The translations under genes and the position numbers were made by a program. Positions 27,805 to 35,883 of a stretch of 64,000 nucleotides of DNA are shown here, one piece after another (position 1 is the stretch's first letter; each line of letters opens with the position of its first letter). The notes beneath the pieces were generated by a model that searched no databases, had not been told where the DNA came from, and saw only the letters and a list, made by a program, of their open reading frames with translations. This DNA comes from Adhaeribacter radiodurans (GTDB lineage Bacteria > Bacteroidota > Bacteroidia > Cytophagales > Hymenobacteraceae): NCBI RefSeq assembly GCF_014075995.1, contig NZ_CP055153.1:6696001-6760000 (forward strand), given 5' to 3'.

Positions 27805-28353
27805 TTAGTATTTCAAATAGGTAAGTTTTGCTTTAGCAATCCGCTTTAAATTCGAAAGGCCATCATGTCCTATTTCATTCCTTGAAAATGACCAAGTTGA
27901 ATTAACTTGTTCCAATAATAGATAAATAGTGTCCGCTTCTTCTAAATAAGCCCTGAAATATTCCCATTTAATTTCTGACTTTGTTTTAGGAGTAGTATAT
28001 TTTACCCATTCGTTATTGAATTCTAAAAAAATCTCGTCATTTAAGTTGAATTTTTCCGCACATTTTTGTTTCAATTGCTGCTGCTTTAAGTTAAACGCCC
28101 TAGCCTTAATAAAATATCTAACCAGAAAAAGCGTCCACGTTCCTGTTATCACAATGTAAAAACCAATTAGGAAATCTAAATCTGTGAAAAAAGAAAATGC
28201 TGTTAGAATGGCGCTAAGTACAAGAAGGGTTATAAAATTCTTTTTTATACCTTTTAACTCGAAGCTTCTAAGTAATTTATGTATAAATAGATTTTGTCGT
28301 ATTTCTTCTTCTAAAATCCTGTTTATTCTTATTTGGTCCCCATTCAGATGCAT
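27805..28353 (-). CDS. YcxB-like membrane protein
   Basis: 182 residues. Two adjacent TM helices (FITLLVLSAILTAFSFF and FLIGFYIVITGTWTLFLVRY) are followed by a soluble domain of about 100 residues (EFNNEWVKYTTPKTKSEIKW, then EYFRAYLEEADTIYLLLEQ), which is the YcxB-like arrangement. The protein faces the cytoplasm and its function is unknown. It lies inside the polysaccharide locus but is AT-rich and may be unrelated to it. Confidence 0.7.
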   Translation of the reverse strand: MHLNGDQIRINRILEEEIRQNLFIHKLLRSFELKGIKKNFITLLVLSAILTAFSFFTDLDFLIGFYIVITGTWTLFLVRYFIKARAFNLKQQQLKQKCAEKFNLNDEIFLEFNNEWVKYTTPKTKSEIKWEYFRAYLEEADTIYLLLEQVNSTWSFSRNEIGHDGLSNLKRIAKAKLTYLKY

Positions 28354-28562
28354 AATCCATAATTAATACTATCTAACTTTCCGATGATTAAAATTAATCC
28401 TTGTTAACCAATTAAGGAGCTTTAACTTTGCTATTGAAATAAAAAAAATTTAGAGTATAATCTGGCCGAACTAAGCGAACCTGTTTAATCCTGCATTAAA
28501 AACAAGTAAAACGTAAACCTGCCTTCTAATTTATTAAAAAGCTACTCGGAAATATCAGTTTT

Positions 28563-29957
28563 GTGGTACTGCTAAATTTGCTTGTAAAGCCTATTTGGTT
28601 GGTTTTAGAAAACAACGTGCAAAACCAAATGGGCCACGCGGCCTTTGGTACGTTTGCGGCGCTTTTTTCTTTTACTTTTATTTTTACCTCATTCACCGAT
28701 CTGGGTATTTACCATTATTTTACGAAGCAAATGGCAGCAGTACCTACTTTTATGGCGACACACTTGCCGGTAGTTTTGCCATTTAAAACGCTCATTTCCT
28801 TAATATTTCCTTTTATAATGCTGCTGGCCGGCTGGGCCATTGGGTACCAAAAAGAGGAGTTATATTATCTTACTTTAGTCGGTTTTATTTTTACGTTTAC
28901 CCAGTTTACCCAATTTTTACGCGGAGCCCTACAAGCCTACCAGTTCTTTAACCTCGATTCAGTAATGTCGGTGCTGGAACGGTTTTTCCTGATTTTTATA
29001 ATTGTGGTGCTGCTTTACCTGGGAATTACGCTGGAAAGTTACGTGTATGCCCGGTTGGCTTCGGTACTATTGGCTTTCGGAATTCTTTGTCTGTTGTTCC
29101 GTAAAAAATTCGGCTCTTTTCCGGCTAAGTGGAGCTGGCAGCAATTAATTTTCCTGTTAAAAGCCAGTTTTCCGTTTGCCATTATTAACCTGGTAAACGG
29201 CATTAACGAAAAAATTGACATGGTGATGCTGGAGCGGTTAGCTTCGAGTCGGGAAGCAGGCATTTACGCGGGCGCTTACCGTTGGGTAGATGCCGTTATG
29301 ATGTATTTATGGACGGTACTGCCTATTTTCTTCGCTAAATTTGCGGCTCACCAGCACCAACCTCTCGAACAACAAAAGCTGCTGCGTTTCGGGCAAATGG
29401 TGGTAAGCATACCCATTATTTTCGTGTGCGTTTTCGTTTTTTTTTACGGCGAAAAACTGTTCTGGCAATTTAGTAATTCTTCGGCTACCGAGTTAAGCTT
29501 AATGCACCTGAATTTACAGATTTTATTTGCCAACGTGTGCGTACACGGCTTCTTTGCCATTTATGCCAACATACTCACTGCCAGTAACTGGGAGTTAGCA
29601 GTAAGCAAACTGGTAGCCCTTAGTATTGTGGTAAATGTTACCCTTAATTTTATTTTTATTCCGGTTTATGGTTCTTTGGCAGCGGCCGTAGATACCCTTA
29701 TAAGTGCGGTGCTGGTTTCCGGTGGTTATTTGCTTTACCTACGGCCAAAATTAAACATTCCGGTTCCCGGAGATCTTATTTTTAAATTATTAGTAAGTGG
29801 CTTGGCGTTAGGTGGTATATTTTACGGATTATCGTTTATTTTTACCATCTGGTGGGTAAATACTATTCTGGCAGGCATTGCGTTTTTAGGCGTATTGTTT
29901 TTAACCCGGGTTATTCGTATCGTTGATCTAAAGGCCAATCTGTTTCCAAAAAAATAA
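28563..29957 (+). CDS. Polysaccharide flippase (Wzx-like, MOP superfamily)
   Basis: 464 residues with about 12-14 TM helices. It flips lipid-linked saccharides across the inner membrane. Typical features are FGTFAALFSFTFIFTSFTDL near the N-terminus, NGINEKIDMVMLERLASSRE in the middle and the repeat helix pattern of MOP exporters. The frame is open upstream of GTG 28563 to 28530 and the extra residues (IKKLLGNISF) look native, so an ATT start at 28533 is possible. It begins a rightward run of four glycan genes. Confidence 0.9.
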   Translation: MVLLNLLVKPIWLVLENNVQNQMGHAAFGTFAALFSFTFIFTSFTDLGIYHYFTKQMAAVPTFMATHLPVVLPFKTLISLIFPFIMLLAGWAIGYQKEELYYLTLVGFIFTFTQFTQFLRGALQAYQFFNLDSVMSVLERFFLIFIIVVLLYLGITLESYVYARLASVLLAFGILCLLFRKKFGSFPAKWSWQQLIFLLKASFPFAIINLVNGINEKIDMVMLERLASSREAGIYAGAYRWVDAVMMYLWTVLPIFFAKFAAHQHQPLEQQKLLRFGQMVVSIPIIFVCVFVFFYGEKLFWQFSNSSATELSLMHLNLQILFANVCVHGFFAIYANILTASNWELAVSKLVALSIVVNVTLNFIFIPVYGSLAAAVDTLISAVLVSGGYLLYLRPKLNIPVPGDLIFKLLVSGLALGGIFYGLSFIFTIWWVNTILAGIAFLGVLFLTRVIRIVDLKANLFPKK

Positions 29958-29991
29958 ATATTATTGTAAACGGTTAGCCGTAAGTTGTTGC

Positions 29992-31137
29992 ATGAGAATA
30001 GCCGTAAATACCCGTATTTTGTTAGCTGGTAAATTGGAGGGAGTGGGTAAGTTTACGCACGAGGTGTTACAACGTCTGGTAGTACAGCATCCCGAACACG
30101 AATTTTACTTTTTTTTCGACCGACCTTACGATAAGCAGTTTATTTACGCTCCTAACGTAAAGCCTGTCGTGATTTACCCTCCAGCGCGGCATCCGTTTCT
30201 GTTTTACCTTTGGTTCGAGATAATGCTGCCACGGATATTGCGCCAATTAAAACCCGATGTATTTTTTTCGCCGGATAACTTTACCACGTTGCGCACTACT
30301 GTGCCGCGGGTAACGGTCATTCATGATCTGGCATACCAACATTTTCCGGAAGAAAAAAGATACTTCGACCGGCGATACTACCAAAAATTTATTCCGCGTT
30401 TTGCAGCAGCTTCCCGGCTTATTTTAACGGTTTCGGAGTTCTCCAGAAAAGACATACTTAAAAGTTTTAATCTGCCCCCAGATAAGGTAAAGGTAGCACC
30501 CTGTGGCGTATCTGATTTTTTTAAACCTACGCCTTTTGCGCAGCAAATAGATATCCGGCAAAAGTACTGCGCCGGCGAAATGTATTTTGTGTTTGTAGGA
30601 GCCTTGCAGCCCCGTAAAAACCTGGTTAATCTTTTTAAGGCTTTCGATGCTTTTAAAAACTTAACGCGCAGCGAGGTGAACTTAGTAATTGTAGGTCGCA
30701 AAGCCTGGAAAGCCGGTTCTATTGTAAAAGCTTACCAGGCCATGACGCATAAGACCGAAGTAGTGTTTACCGGTAGGGTTTCGGATGCCGAAGTGCGGCA
30801 ATTATACGGCGGAGCCTTGGCACTGGTGTTTGCTTCTGTGTTCGAAGGTTTTGGCTTACCCATTATTGAAGCTCAGAAATGTGATTGCCCGGTTATTACA
30901 AGTAATACCAGTTCTATGCCCGAAGTAGCCGCCGACAGTGCGTTGCTGGTAGACCCTCACTCGCCGGATGCTATTTGCCAGGCGTTGGTGCAATTATACC
31001 ATTATCCGGAGCGCCGCGACTACTACATTCGCCGGGGGCGCGAAAACTGCCGCCGTTATACCTGGCAGCAAACCACCAATCTCGTTTATCAGGGGCTACA
31101 AGAAGCCGGAGTAAAATCAAAAAAATCTTTTGATTAG
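29992..31137 (+). CDS. Glycosyltransferase family 4 (GT-B fold)
   Basis: 381 residues. The N-terminal acceptor domain starts MRIAVNTRILLAGKLEGVGK, and the donor domain has the GT4 signature FVGALQPRKNLVNLFKAF and then FASVFEGFGLPIIEAQKCDCP, which includes the E-x7-E-type motif. It builds a glycan in the cytoplasm using a nucleotide sugar. It is 34 bases after the flippase gene and seven bases before the deacetylase gene. Confidence 0.93.
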   Translation: MRIAVNTRILLAGKLEGVGKFTHEVLQRLVVQHPEHEFYFFFDRPYDKQFIYAPNVKPVVIYPPARHPFLFYLWFEIMLPRILRQLKPDVFFSPDNFTTLRTTVPRVTVIHDLAYQHFPEEKRYFDRRYYQKFIPRFAAASRLILTVSEFSRKDILKSFNLPPDKVKVAPCGVSDFFKPTPFAQQIDIRQKYCAGEMYFVFVGALQPRKNLVNLFKAFDAFKNLTRSEVNLVIVGRKAWKAGSIVKAYQAMTHKTEVVFTGRVSDAEVRQLYGGALALVFASVFEGFGLPIIEAQKCDCPVITSNTSSMPEVAADSALLVDPHSPDAICQALVQLYHYPERRDYYIRRGRENCRRYTWQQTTNLVYQGLQEAGVKSKKSFD

Positions 31138-31144
31138 GTAAGAA

Positions 31145-31774
31145 ATGCGAATTTTTAAAACCCCGGCTTTGTTGCGGTATTTATTTCCGGAGTATGTCTG
31201 GCGAAAAACAAGTAAAGAGAAGTGCATTTATCTAACCTTCGATGATGGGCCAGTGCCGGAAGTAACAGAATTTGTCTTACAACAATTGGCAATTTACCAG
31301 GCAAAAGCTACTTTTTTCTGCGTCGGCGAAAACATCAGCCGGTATCCGGATATTACCCGGAGCATAGTAGAACAAGGGCATTTTTTAGGAAATCATACTT
31401 ATAATCACCTGCGGGGCTGGGCCACCGAAACCGATACCTACGTGCAAAACATTGCTTTATGTCAGCAGCAAATTGAAAAATATCAGCCTAAACAAGCAAC
31501 AAACTTGTTCCGGCCGCCTTATGGTCGCATCGGGCGCAAACAATTTAGAGAAATTAAATCGGCTTACCGCGTTATCATGTGGGAAATACTTACGTATGAT
31601 TTCGATAATACTCTTCCGGCCGAAGTGGGTTTACAACGCATACTGAAACAAACTACTGCTGGTTCAGTGGTAGTATTTCACGATTCTGTAAAGGCGTTCC
31701 CTAACCTGCAGTATTTGTTGCCGCGGTTTCTGCGTTATTTTGCTGGTATTGGTTACAGCTTTAATACTTTATGA
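31145..31774 (+). CDS. NodB-type polysaccharide deacetylase
   Basis: 209 residues. The NodB motifs are intact: LTFDDGPVPEVT (motif 1, catalytic Asp and metal Asp), GNHTYNH (motif 2, two metal His), and RPPYGRIG (motif 3). Late motifs read MWEILTYDFDN and VVFHDSVKAF. The enzyme removes N-acetyl groups from a glycan. No signal peptide is evident. Its stop overlaps the start of the GT2 gene by four bases. Confidence 0.93.
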   Translation: MRIFKTPALLRYLFPEYVWRKTSKEKCIYLTFDDGPVPEVTEFVLQQLAIYQAKATFFCVGENISRYPDITRSIVEQGHFLGNHTYNHLRGWATETDTYVQNIALCQQQIEKYQPKQATNLFRPPYGRIGRKQFREIKSAYRVIMWEILTYDFDNTLPAEVGLQRILKQTTAGSVVVFHDSVKAFPNLQYLLPRFLRYFAGIGYSFNTL

Positions 31775-32865
31775 TGTTCAAAGTAATATACTTTGCGGTT
31801 TTATTCAGTGTATCCTTGGTTATTTTGGGCCTATGGCTTTTAAACCGTCGCCGTTACCGGACCCAGTTACTGGTGTTTCCGAAGGTGAGCATTTTAATTG
31901 CCGCCCGCAACGAAGAACATACTATTTTAAGGTGCCTGCAAGCTATTGAAAATTTAGATTATCCGCGCGATAAACTGGAAATACTCATCGGCGACGATGC
32001 TTCTACGGATAACACCTACCGGGTAGTCCGGCAATTTATTCAGGATAAGCCCCATTACAAGTGTATTACAGTTACTCAAAATCTAGGATTAGCCCGGGGA
32101 AAAGGTAATGTTTTAGCTCATTTAGCGCACCTGGCTACGAGTAATTACTTTTTTATTACCGATGCTGATATTCAGGTGCCACCTGCCTGGATTCAGTTGA
32201 TGCTGGCGCAGGTAAGGCCTTATATTGGTATTGTTACGGGTATTACCACCGTTACCGGCCCGCGGCTTTTCGATAAATTGCAATCCATCGATTGGGTATA
32301 TGCCTTGGGATTATTTCAGGTAGTAACCGACCTGGATTTGCCGGTATTTACTATGGGCAATAATATGCTTATAACCCGCGAGGCTTACGAAGCTACCGGC
32401 GGATACGAGAACATTCCGTTTTCCATTACCGAAGATGCCAAGCTTTACCAGGAAGTAGTAAAAAGACATTTTCATACGGTTAATATTTTTGATCGATCGG
32501 TATTAGCTTTTTCTACTCCTGCCCAGGATATGCGGCAATTATTGTGGCAGCGGCGGCGTTGGATGGAAGGGATTAGTCATATCCCGTTTTATATGGCGGC
32601 GGTATTTATTTTATATTCTTGCTTTTATCCCATCTGGATTCCTTTTTTTCAGGAAGTATCGCCGTTGTTTTACTGGGGAATACTGGTGGCTAAGATAGCG
32701 TGGCAATCAGCTTTTATTAAATTGTGCGCCCAACGCGTGAACTTAAAATTTACTATTTGGCAACTCGTTGTTTACGAATTTTTTATGATGTTCCTGGGCA
32801 TTGCCTCTATAATCTATTATATCTTACCCGTTAAAATTACCTGGAAGCAACGGAAATATGCCTGA
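31771..32865 (+). CDS. Membrane glycosyltransferase family 2
   Basis: 364 residues. An N-terminal TM helix (VIYFAVLFSVSLVILGLWLL) precedes the GT2 domain: VSILIAARNEEHTILRCLQA, ILIGDDASTDNTYRVV, FFITDADIQVPPAW (DxD), FSITEDAKLYQEVV and QRRRWMEGI (the QxxRW-type motif). C-terminal TM helices suggest processive or membrane-linked synthesis. The gene overlaps the deacetylase gene by four bases, so the two products probably act on the same polymer. Confidence 0.93.
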   Translation: MMFKVIYFAVLFSVSLVILGLWLLNRRRYRTQLLVFPKVSILIAARNEEHTILRCLQAIENLDYPRDKLEILIGDDASTDNTYRVVRQFIQDKPHYKCITVTQNLGLARGKGNVLAHLAHLATSNYFFITDADIQVPPAWIQLMLAQVRPYIGIVTGITTVTGPRLFDKLQSIDWVYALGLFQVVTDLDLPVFTMGNNMLITREAYEATGGYENIPFSITEDAKLYQEVVKRHFHTVNIFDRSVLAFSTPAQDMRQLLWQRRRWMEGISHIPFYMAAVFILYSCFYPIWIPFFQEVSPLFYWGILVAKIAWQSAFIKLCAQRVNLKFTIWQLVVYEFFMMFLGIASIIYYILPVKITWKQRKYA

Positions 32866-33082
32866 ACCTTGGTAAATTTGCCGGGTTAGTTAGGTTGTGG
32901 AATTTAGGTTGTTAGTCTTGCGTTTTAAGCTTGGCAGCATACAAGTTAAGTAGTTCCAAGGCTTTTATTTACTTTTTTTTAAGCTACGTGCTTAAGGTTA
33001 CCGGCTAAACTAGTCGCAACTTACTTAAGCAAATGGACGGACGAATAACCTAAACTGTACGACGCACCGCCTACAATTTACT

Positions 33083-33850
33083 ATGGAGCTAATAGATTCG
33101 CACGCACATATTTACGCCACGGAGTTTAAACCAGATAGGGACGACGTTATCCGGAAAGCGCAGGAAGCTGGCTTAATTCAGATATTAATGCCAAATGTGG
33201 ATCATACATCGGTTGATAGTCTATTACAAACTGAAACGGATTATCCGGGTTTTTGTCTGCCCATGATGGGAGTACATCCTTGCTCAGTTAAAAAAGATTT
33301 TCAAAAAGAGTTATATCAAGTAGAAGATTGGTTAAATAAACGTTCTTTTACGGCCATCGGCGAAACCGGTATTGATTTATACTGGGACAAAACTTTTCTG
33401 GGGCAGCAAAAAGAAGCGCTTTTAGTGCAGTTGGAATGGGCTAAAAAGTACAAGCTACCTATTGTTTTGCATACCCGCGACTCTTTTGAAGAAACTTACG
33501 AGTTAGTGGCCGCTGCTCAGGATGGTAATTTAACCGGAGTATTTCATTGTTTTTCCGGTACGCCGGAGCAAGCGCAACGGGTAATCGATTTAAAATTTTA
33601 CATGGGTATTGGGGGAGTAAGCACTTTTAAAAATGGCGGCCTGGATATGTTATTGCCTCAAATTCCGCTGGAACATATATTGCTTGAGACGGATTGCCCG
33701 TATCTGGCACCTGTTCCTTACCGGGGCAAACGAAACGAACCTGCTTACTTACCACTTATTGCCCAGCGGGTAGCGGATATAAAGCAAGTAACCGTTGAAG
33801 AAGTGGCTACCGTTACTACCCGGAATACCCGTAATTTATTTAACTTATAA
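33083..33850 (+). CDS. TatD family metal-dependent hydrolase
   Basis: 255 residues. It is a TIM-barrel metalloenzyme with 3'-5' exonuclease or deoxyribonuclease activity in the family. Metal ligands are visible: DSHAHIY near the N-terminus, GETGIDLYWD near 95, VLHTRDSF near 130, FHCFSGTPEQ near 155 and LETDCPYLAP near 205. The stop is one base before the asparaginase start. The 217-base gap upstream holds nothing recognisable. Confidence 0.95.
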   Translation: MELIDSHAHIYATEFKPDRDDVIRKAQEAGLIQILMPNVDHTSVDSLLQTETDYPGFCLPMMGVHPCSVKKDFQKELYQVEDWLNKRSFTAIGETGIDLYWDKTFLGQQKEALLVQLEWAKKYKLPIVLHTRDSFEETYELVAAAQDGNLTGVFHCFSGTPEQAQRVIDLKFYMGIGGVSTFKNGGLDMLLPQIPLEHILLETDCPYLAPVPYRGKRNEPAYLPLIAQRVADIKQVTVEEVATVTTRNTRNLFNL

Positions 33851-33851
33851 C

Positions 33852-34922
33852 ATGAAATTGCGAAAAGTTCACCTGAACACCGCTGCTACCCTCGAACCGG
33901 TTGGATCCGTATTGGTGATTTATACCGGCGGTACCATCGGGATGGTGTTTGATAAAACCGGCCGGCACCTGGTTCCTTTCAAGTTCGAGGAAATTATGGA
34001 TAAAATGCCGGAATTACGGCAACTGAATATCGACTTATCCTTGATTAGCTTTGCCCGACCCATCGACTCGTCGGATGTAACCGATGCCGACTGGATTGTG
34101 CTTTCTTATATTATTCAACAACACTACGACGATTTTGATGGTTTTGTGATTTTGCACGGCACAGATACCATGGCCTATACAGCCTCGGCTTTGTCGTTCC
34201 TGCTCGAAAATCTGCAAAAACCTGTAATATTTACCGGGGCGCAGGTACCAATTGGTAAAATGCGGACTGATGCCCGTGAAAACCTGATTACCGCTCTGGA
34301 AATTGCTACTTCTACCAGCCGGGGCATTTGCATTGTGCCCGAAGTGTGCATTTATTTCGGCGATTTGCTGCTACGGGGTAACCGGTCCAAGAAAGTAGAA
34401 AGTAGTCATTTTAATGCTTTTAAGTCTACTAATTATCCTTTATTGGCGCAGGCCGGAGTAGAGATTGAATACCACGCTAAAAATATTTTGCCTTTGCCCA
34501 CTGGTCGGTTTAAAGCGCACCAGGTGCTGGATAACCGCGTGGTGCGGCTCCGGTTATTTCCGGGCCTTTCGGAACACGTTATCCGAAATTTAGTACTTAC
34601 CGAAAATCTGCAAGGCGTAGTATTGGAAAGCTATGGGTCCGGAAATGCTCCTACGGCCCGCTGGTTTTTAGATGCCATGCAAACCGCCATTGACCGGGGT
34701 ACTTTTATTTTAAACGTTTCGCAATGCGATGGTGGGCGGGTTGACCAGGGAAAATACCAAAACAGCAAATACCTCCACGATATGGGTATTATTGGGGCCA
34801 ACGATATTACCAGTGAGGCCGCAGTTACTAAATTAATGTTTGTTCTGGGCCAGAACTTACCCTACGAAGAAACCCGCCAATTACTGCAAACGGATCTTCG
34901 CGGCGAAATGACAGTTGAATAG
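33852..34922 (+). CDS. ansA: Type I L-asparaginase
   Basis: About 356 residues from ATG 33852; an upstream frame start at 33795 overlaps tatD and is not used. It hydrolyses asparagine to aspartate and ammonia in the cytoplasm. Signatures: VIYTGGTIGMVFDKTG with the nucleophilic Thr near residue 25, VILHGTDTMAYTASALSFLL with the second catalytic Thr-Asp pair, and FTGAQVPIGKMRTDARENL. No signal peptide fits the type I enzyme. It follows tatD by one base. Confidence 0.95.
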   Translation: MKLRKVHLNTAATLEPVGSVLVIYTGGTIGMVFDKTGRHLVPFKFEEIMDKMPELRQLNIDLSLISFARPIDSSDVTDADWIVLSYIIQQHYDDFDGFVILHGTDTMAYTASALSFLLENLQKPVIFTGAQVPIGKMRTDARENLITALEIATSTSRGICIVPEVCIYFGDLLLRGNRSKKVESSHFNAFKSTNYPLLAQAGVEIEYHAKNILPLPTGRFKAHQVLDNRVVRLRLFPGLSEHVIRNLVLTENLQGVVLESYGSGNAPTARWFLDAMQTAIDRGTFILNVSQCDGGRVDQGKYQNSKYLHDMGIIGANDITSEAAVTKLMFVLGQNLPYEETRQLLQTDLRGEMTVE

Positions 34923-34964
34923 GTAAGAAATCTGAAATCCTGCTTTAGAACTAGATAATAACAC

Positions 34965-35015
34965 AAAAAGAAACCTCGATAGCGGGCTGTACGCCACTTA
35001 CCGAGGTTTCTTTTT
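34965..35015 (+). terminator. Terminator after ansA
   Basis: Stem AAAGAAACCTCG / CGAGGTTTCTTT with a loop of about 23 bases and a following T run, about 45 bases after the asparaginase stop. Confidence 0.85.
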
Positions 35016-35149
35016 ATGCAGCTTATCCAAAATTTACTTTTTCCCTTTTAAGTAATACCAAATAGTATAAACCATAGGCCATAAAAGTTGGAAAGCTTTT
35101 CCTTGAAGACTGTTCCAGTCTCCATGCTCCGGTTCTATCGTGTTGGCAC

Positions 35150-35325
35150 GGCCTAAGTTTGCCTCATGGCCGGCGGGCCTCATTTGGCTCTCTCGCACTC
35201 GCTAGCCTTCCTTTCCTCGGCTCCGTCTGCGGAATGCTAACGCACCGGAATCCTAGCAGGTGCTCCATAGCCAAACAGGTGTCATTACCTAGTAGCCAAA
35301 GCTTTTCTTGTTTTTACTGACTTTT
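35150..35325 (+). repeat. GC-rich repeat element, copy A
   Basis: A GC-rich block with no convincing gene, unlike the AT-rich surroundings. It contains AGTTTGCCTCATGGCCGGCG, then GGCCTCATTTGGCTCTCTCG, and later GCACCGGAATCCTAGCAGG and AGCCAAACAGGTG. The same order appears, inverted and diverged, at 35465-35645. It looks like one arm of a long imperfect inverted repeat or an old pair of inserted elements. Confidence 0.7.
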
Positions 35326-35367
35326 CTATTTACACTGTAGTTATTACTAATTTTCTAAAGCTGATGA

Positions 35368-35448
35368 CTCTAATTATTTTATTAAATACTGCCCCTGCCC
35401 CTCCTAAAATAGGAGGGGCAGGGGCAGTATTTAATAAAATAATTAGAG
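35368..35448. repeat. Perfect 39-bp inverted repeat with 3-base loop
   Basis: The left arm (35368-35406) begins CTCTAATTATTTTATTAAAT and ends in GGGGCAG-complement C-rich DNA. Loop AAA is at 35407-35409, and the right arm (35410-35448) is its exact reverse complement. It sits at the centre of the two inverted GC-rich copies. No gene ends into it directly. Confidence 0.9.
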
Positions 35449-35464
35449 GAGTTAATAAGTAGAA

Positions 35465-35645
35465 ATATCCGGAGCTACTAGCAACTGATACCAGTTTGGC
35501 TATTGAGGGCCTTTTAGCGTTCCGGTGCCGACGCAGGAGGCATGGCGCAGTGCAACGAGCCAAGGTTCGCTAAACCGCCCGAAAGAGCCAAACGAGGCCC
35601 GCCGGCCACGAGGCAAACTGGGTACGATTCAAACAAGTTAGTACA
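35465..35645 (-). repeat. GC-rich repeat element, copy B (inverted)
   Basis: The reverse complement of this block matches copy A in the same order, including AGTTTGCCTCGTGGCCGGCG, GGCCTCGTTTGGCTCTTTCG, GGCACCGGAACGCTAAAAGG and AGCCAAACTGGT. Differences are scattered, so the copies are old or independently acquired. The flank to 35883 holds no gene I can support. Confidence 0.7.
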
Positions 35646-35883
35646 TCAACCTGGAGACTTGAAAAGGCTCCATGGAAAAAGGCAAACGCCGCTAGGAATT
35701 TTAAAGAATTTAAGCCCATGCTTTACTTAACACTCTATGGAATGATGTTTTTACGATTAAGTATAACATCTCAAAATTAATTTTAATACTTGCTATCGAG
35801 ATCGTAATAAAAAGACATTATTTTTCATTACTTATACACACAAGAGTCTAACATCTAATAGTTTGCTACTTATATCTCTTTAC

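Noticed and set aside
33795-33851. Upstream extension of the asparaginase start
   Set aside because: It overlaps tatD and adds 19 residues unlike any asparaginase; ATG 33852 gives the expected N-terminus.
35542-35730. Plus-strand frame of 62 codons in repeat copy B
   Set aside because: It lies within the GC-rich repeat; the composition and its presence in a repeat explain the open frame better than coding.
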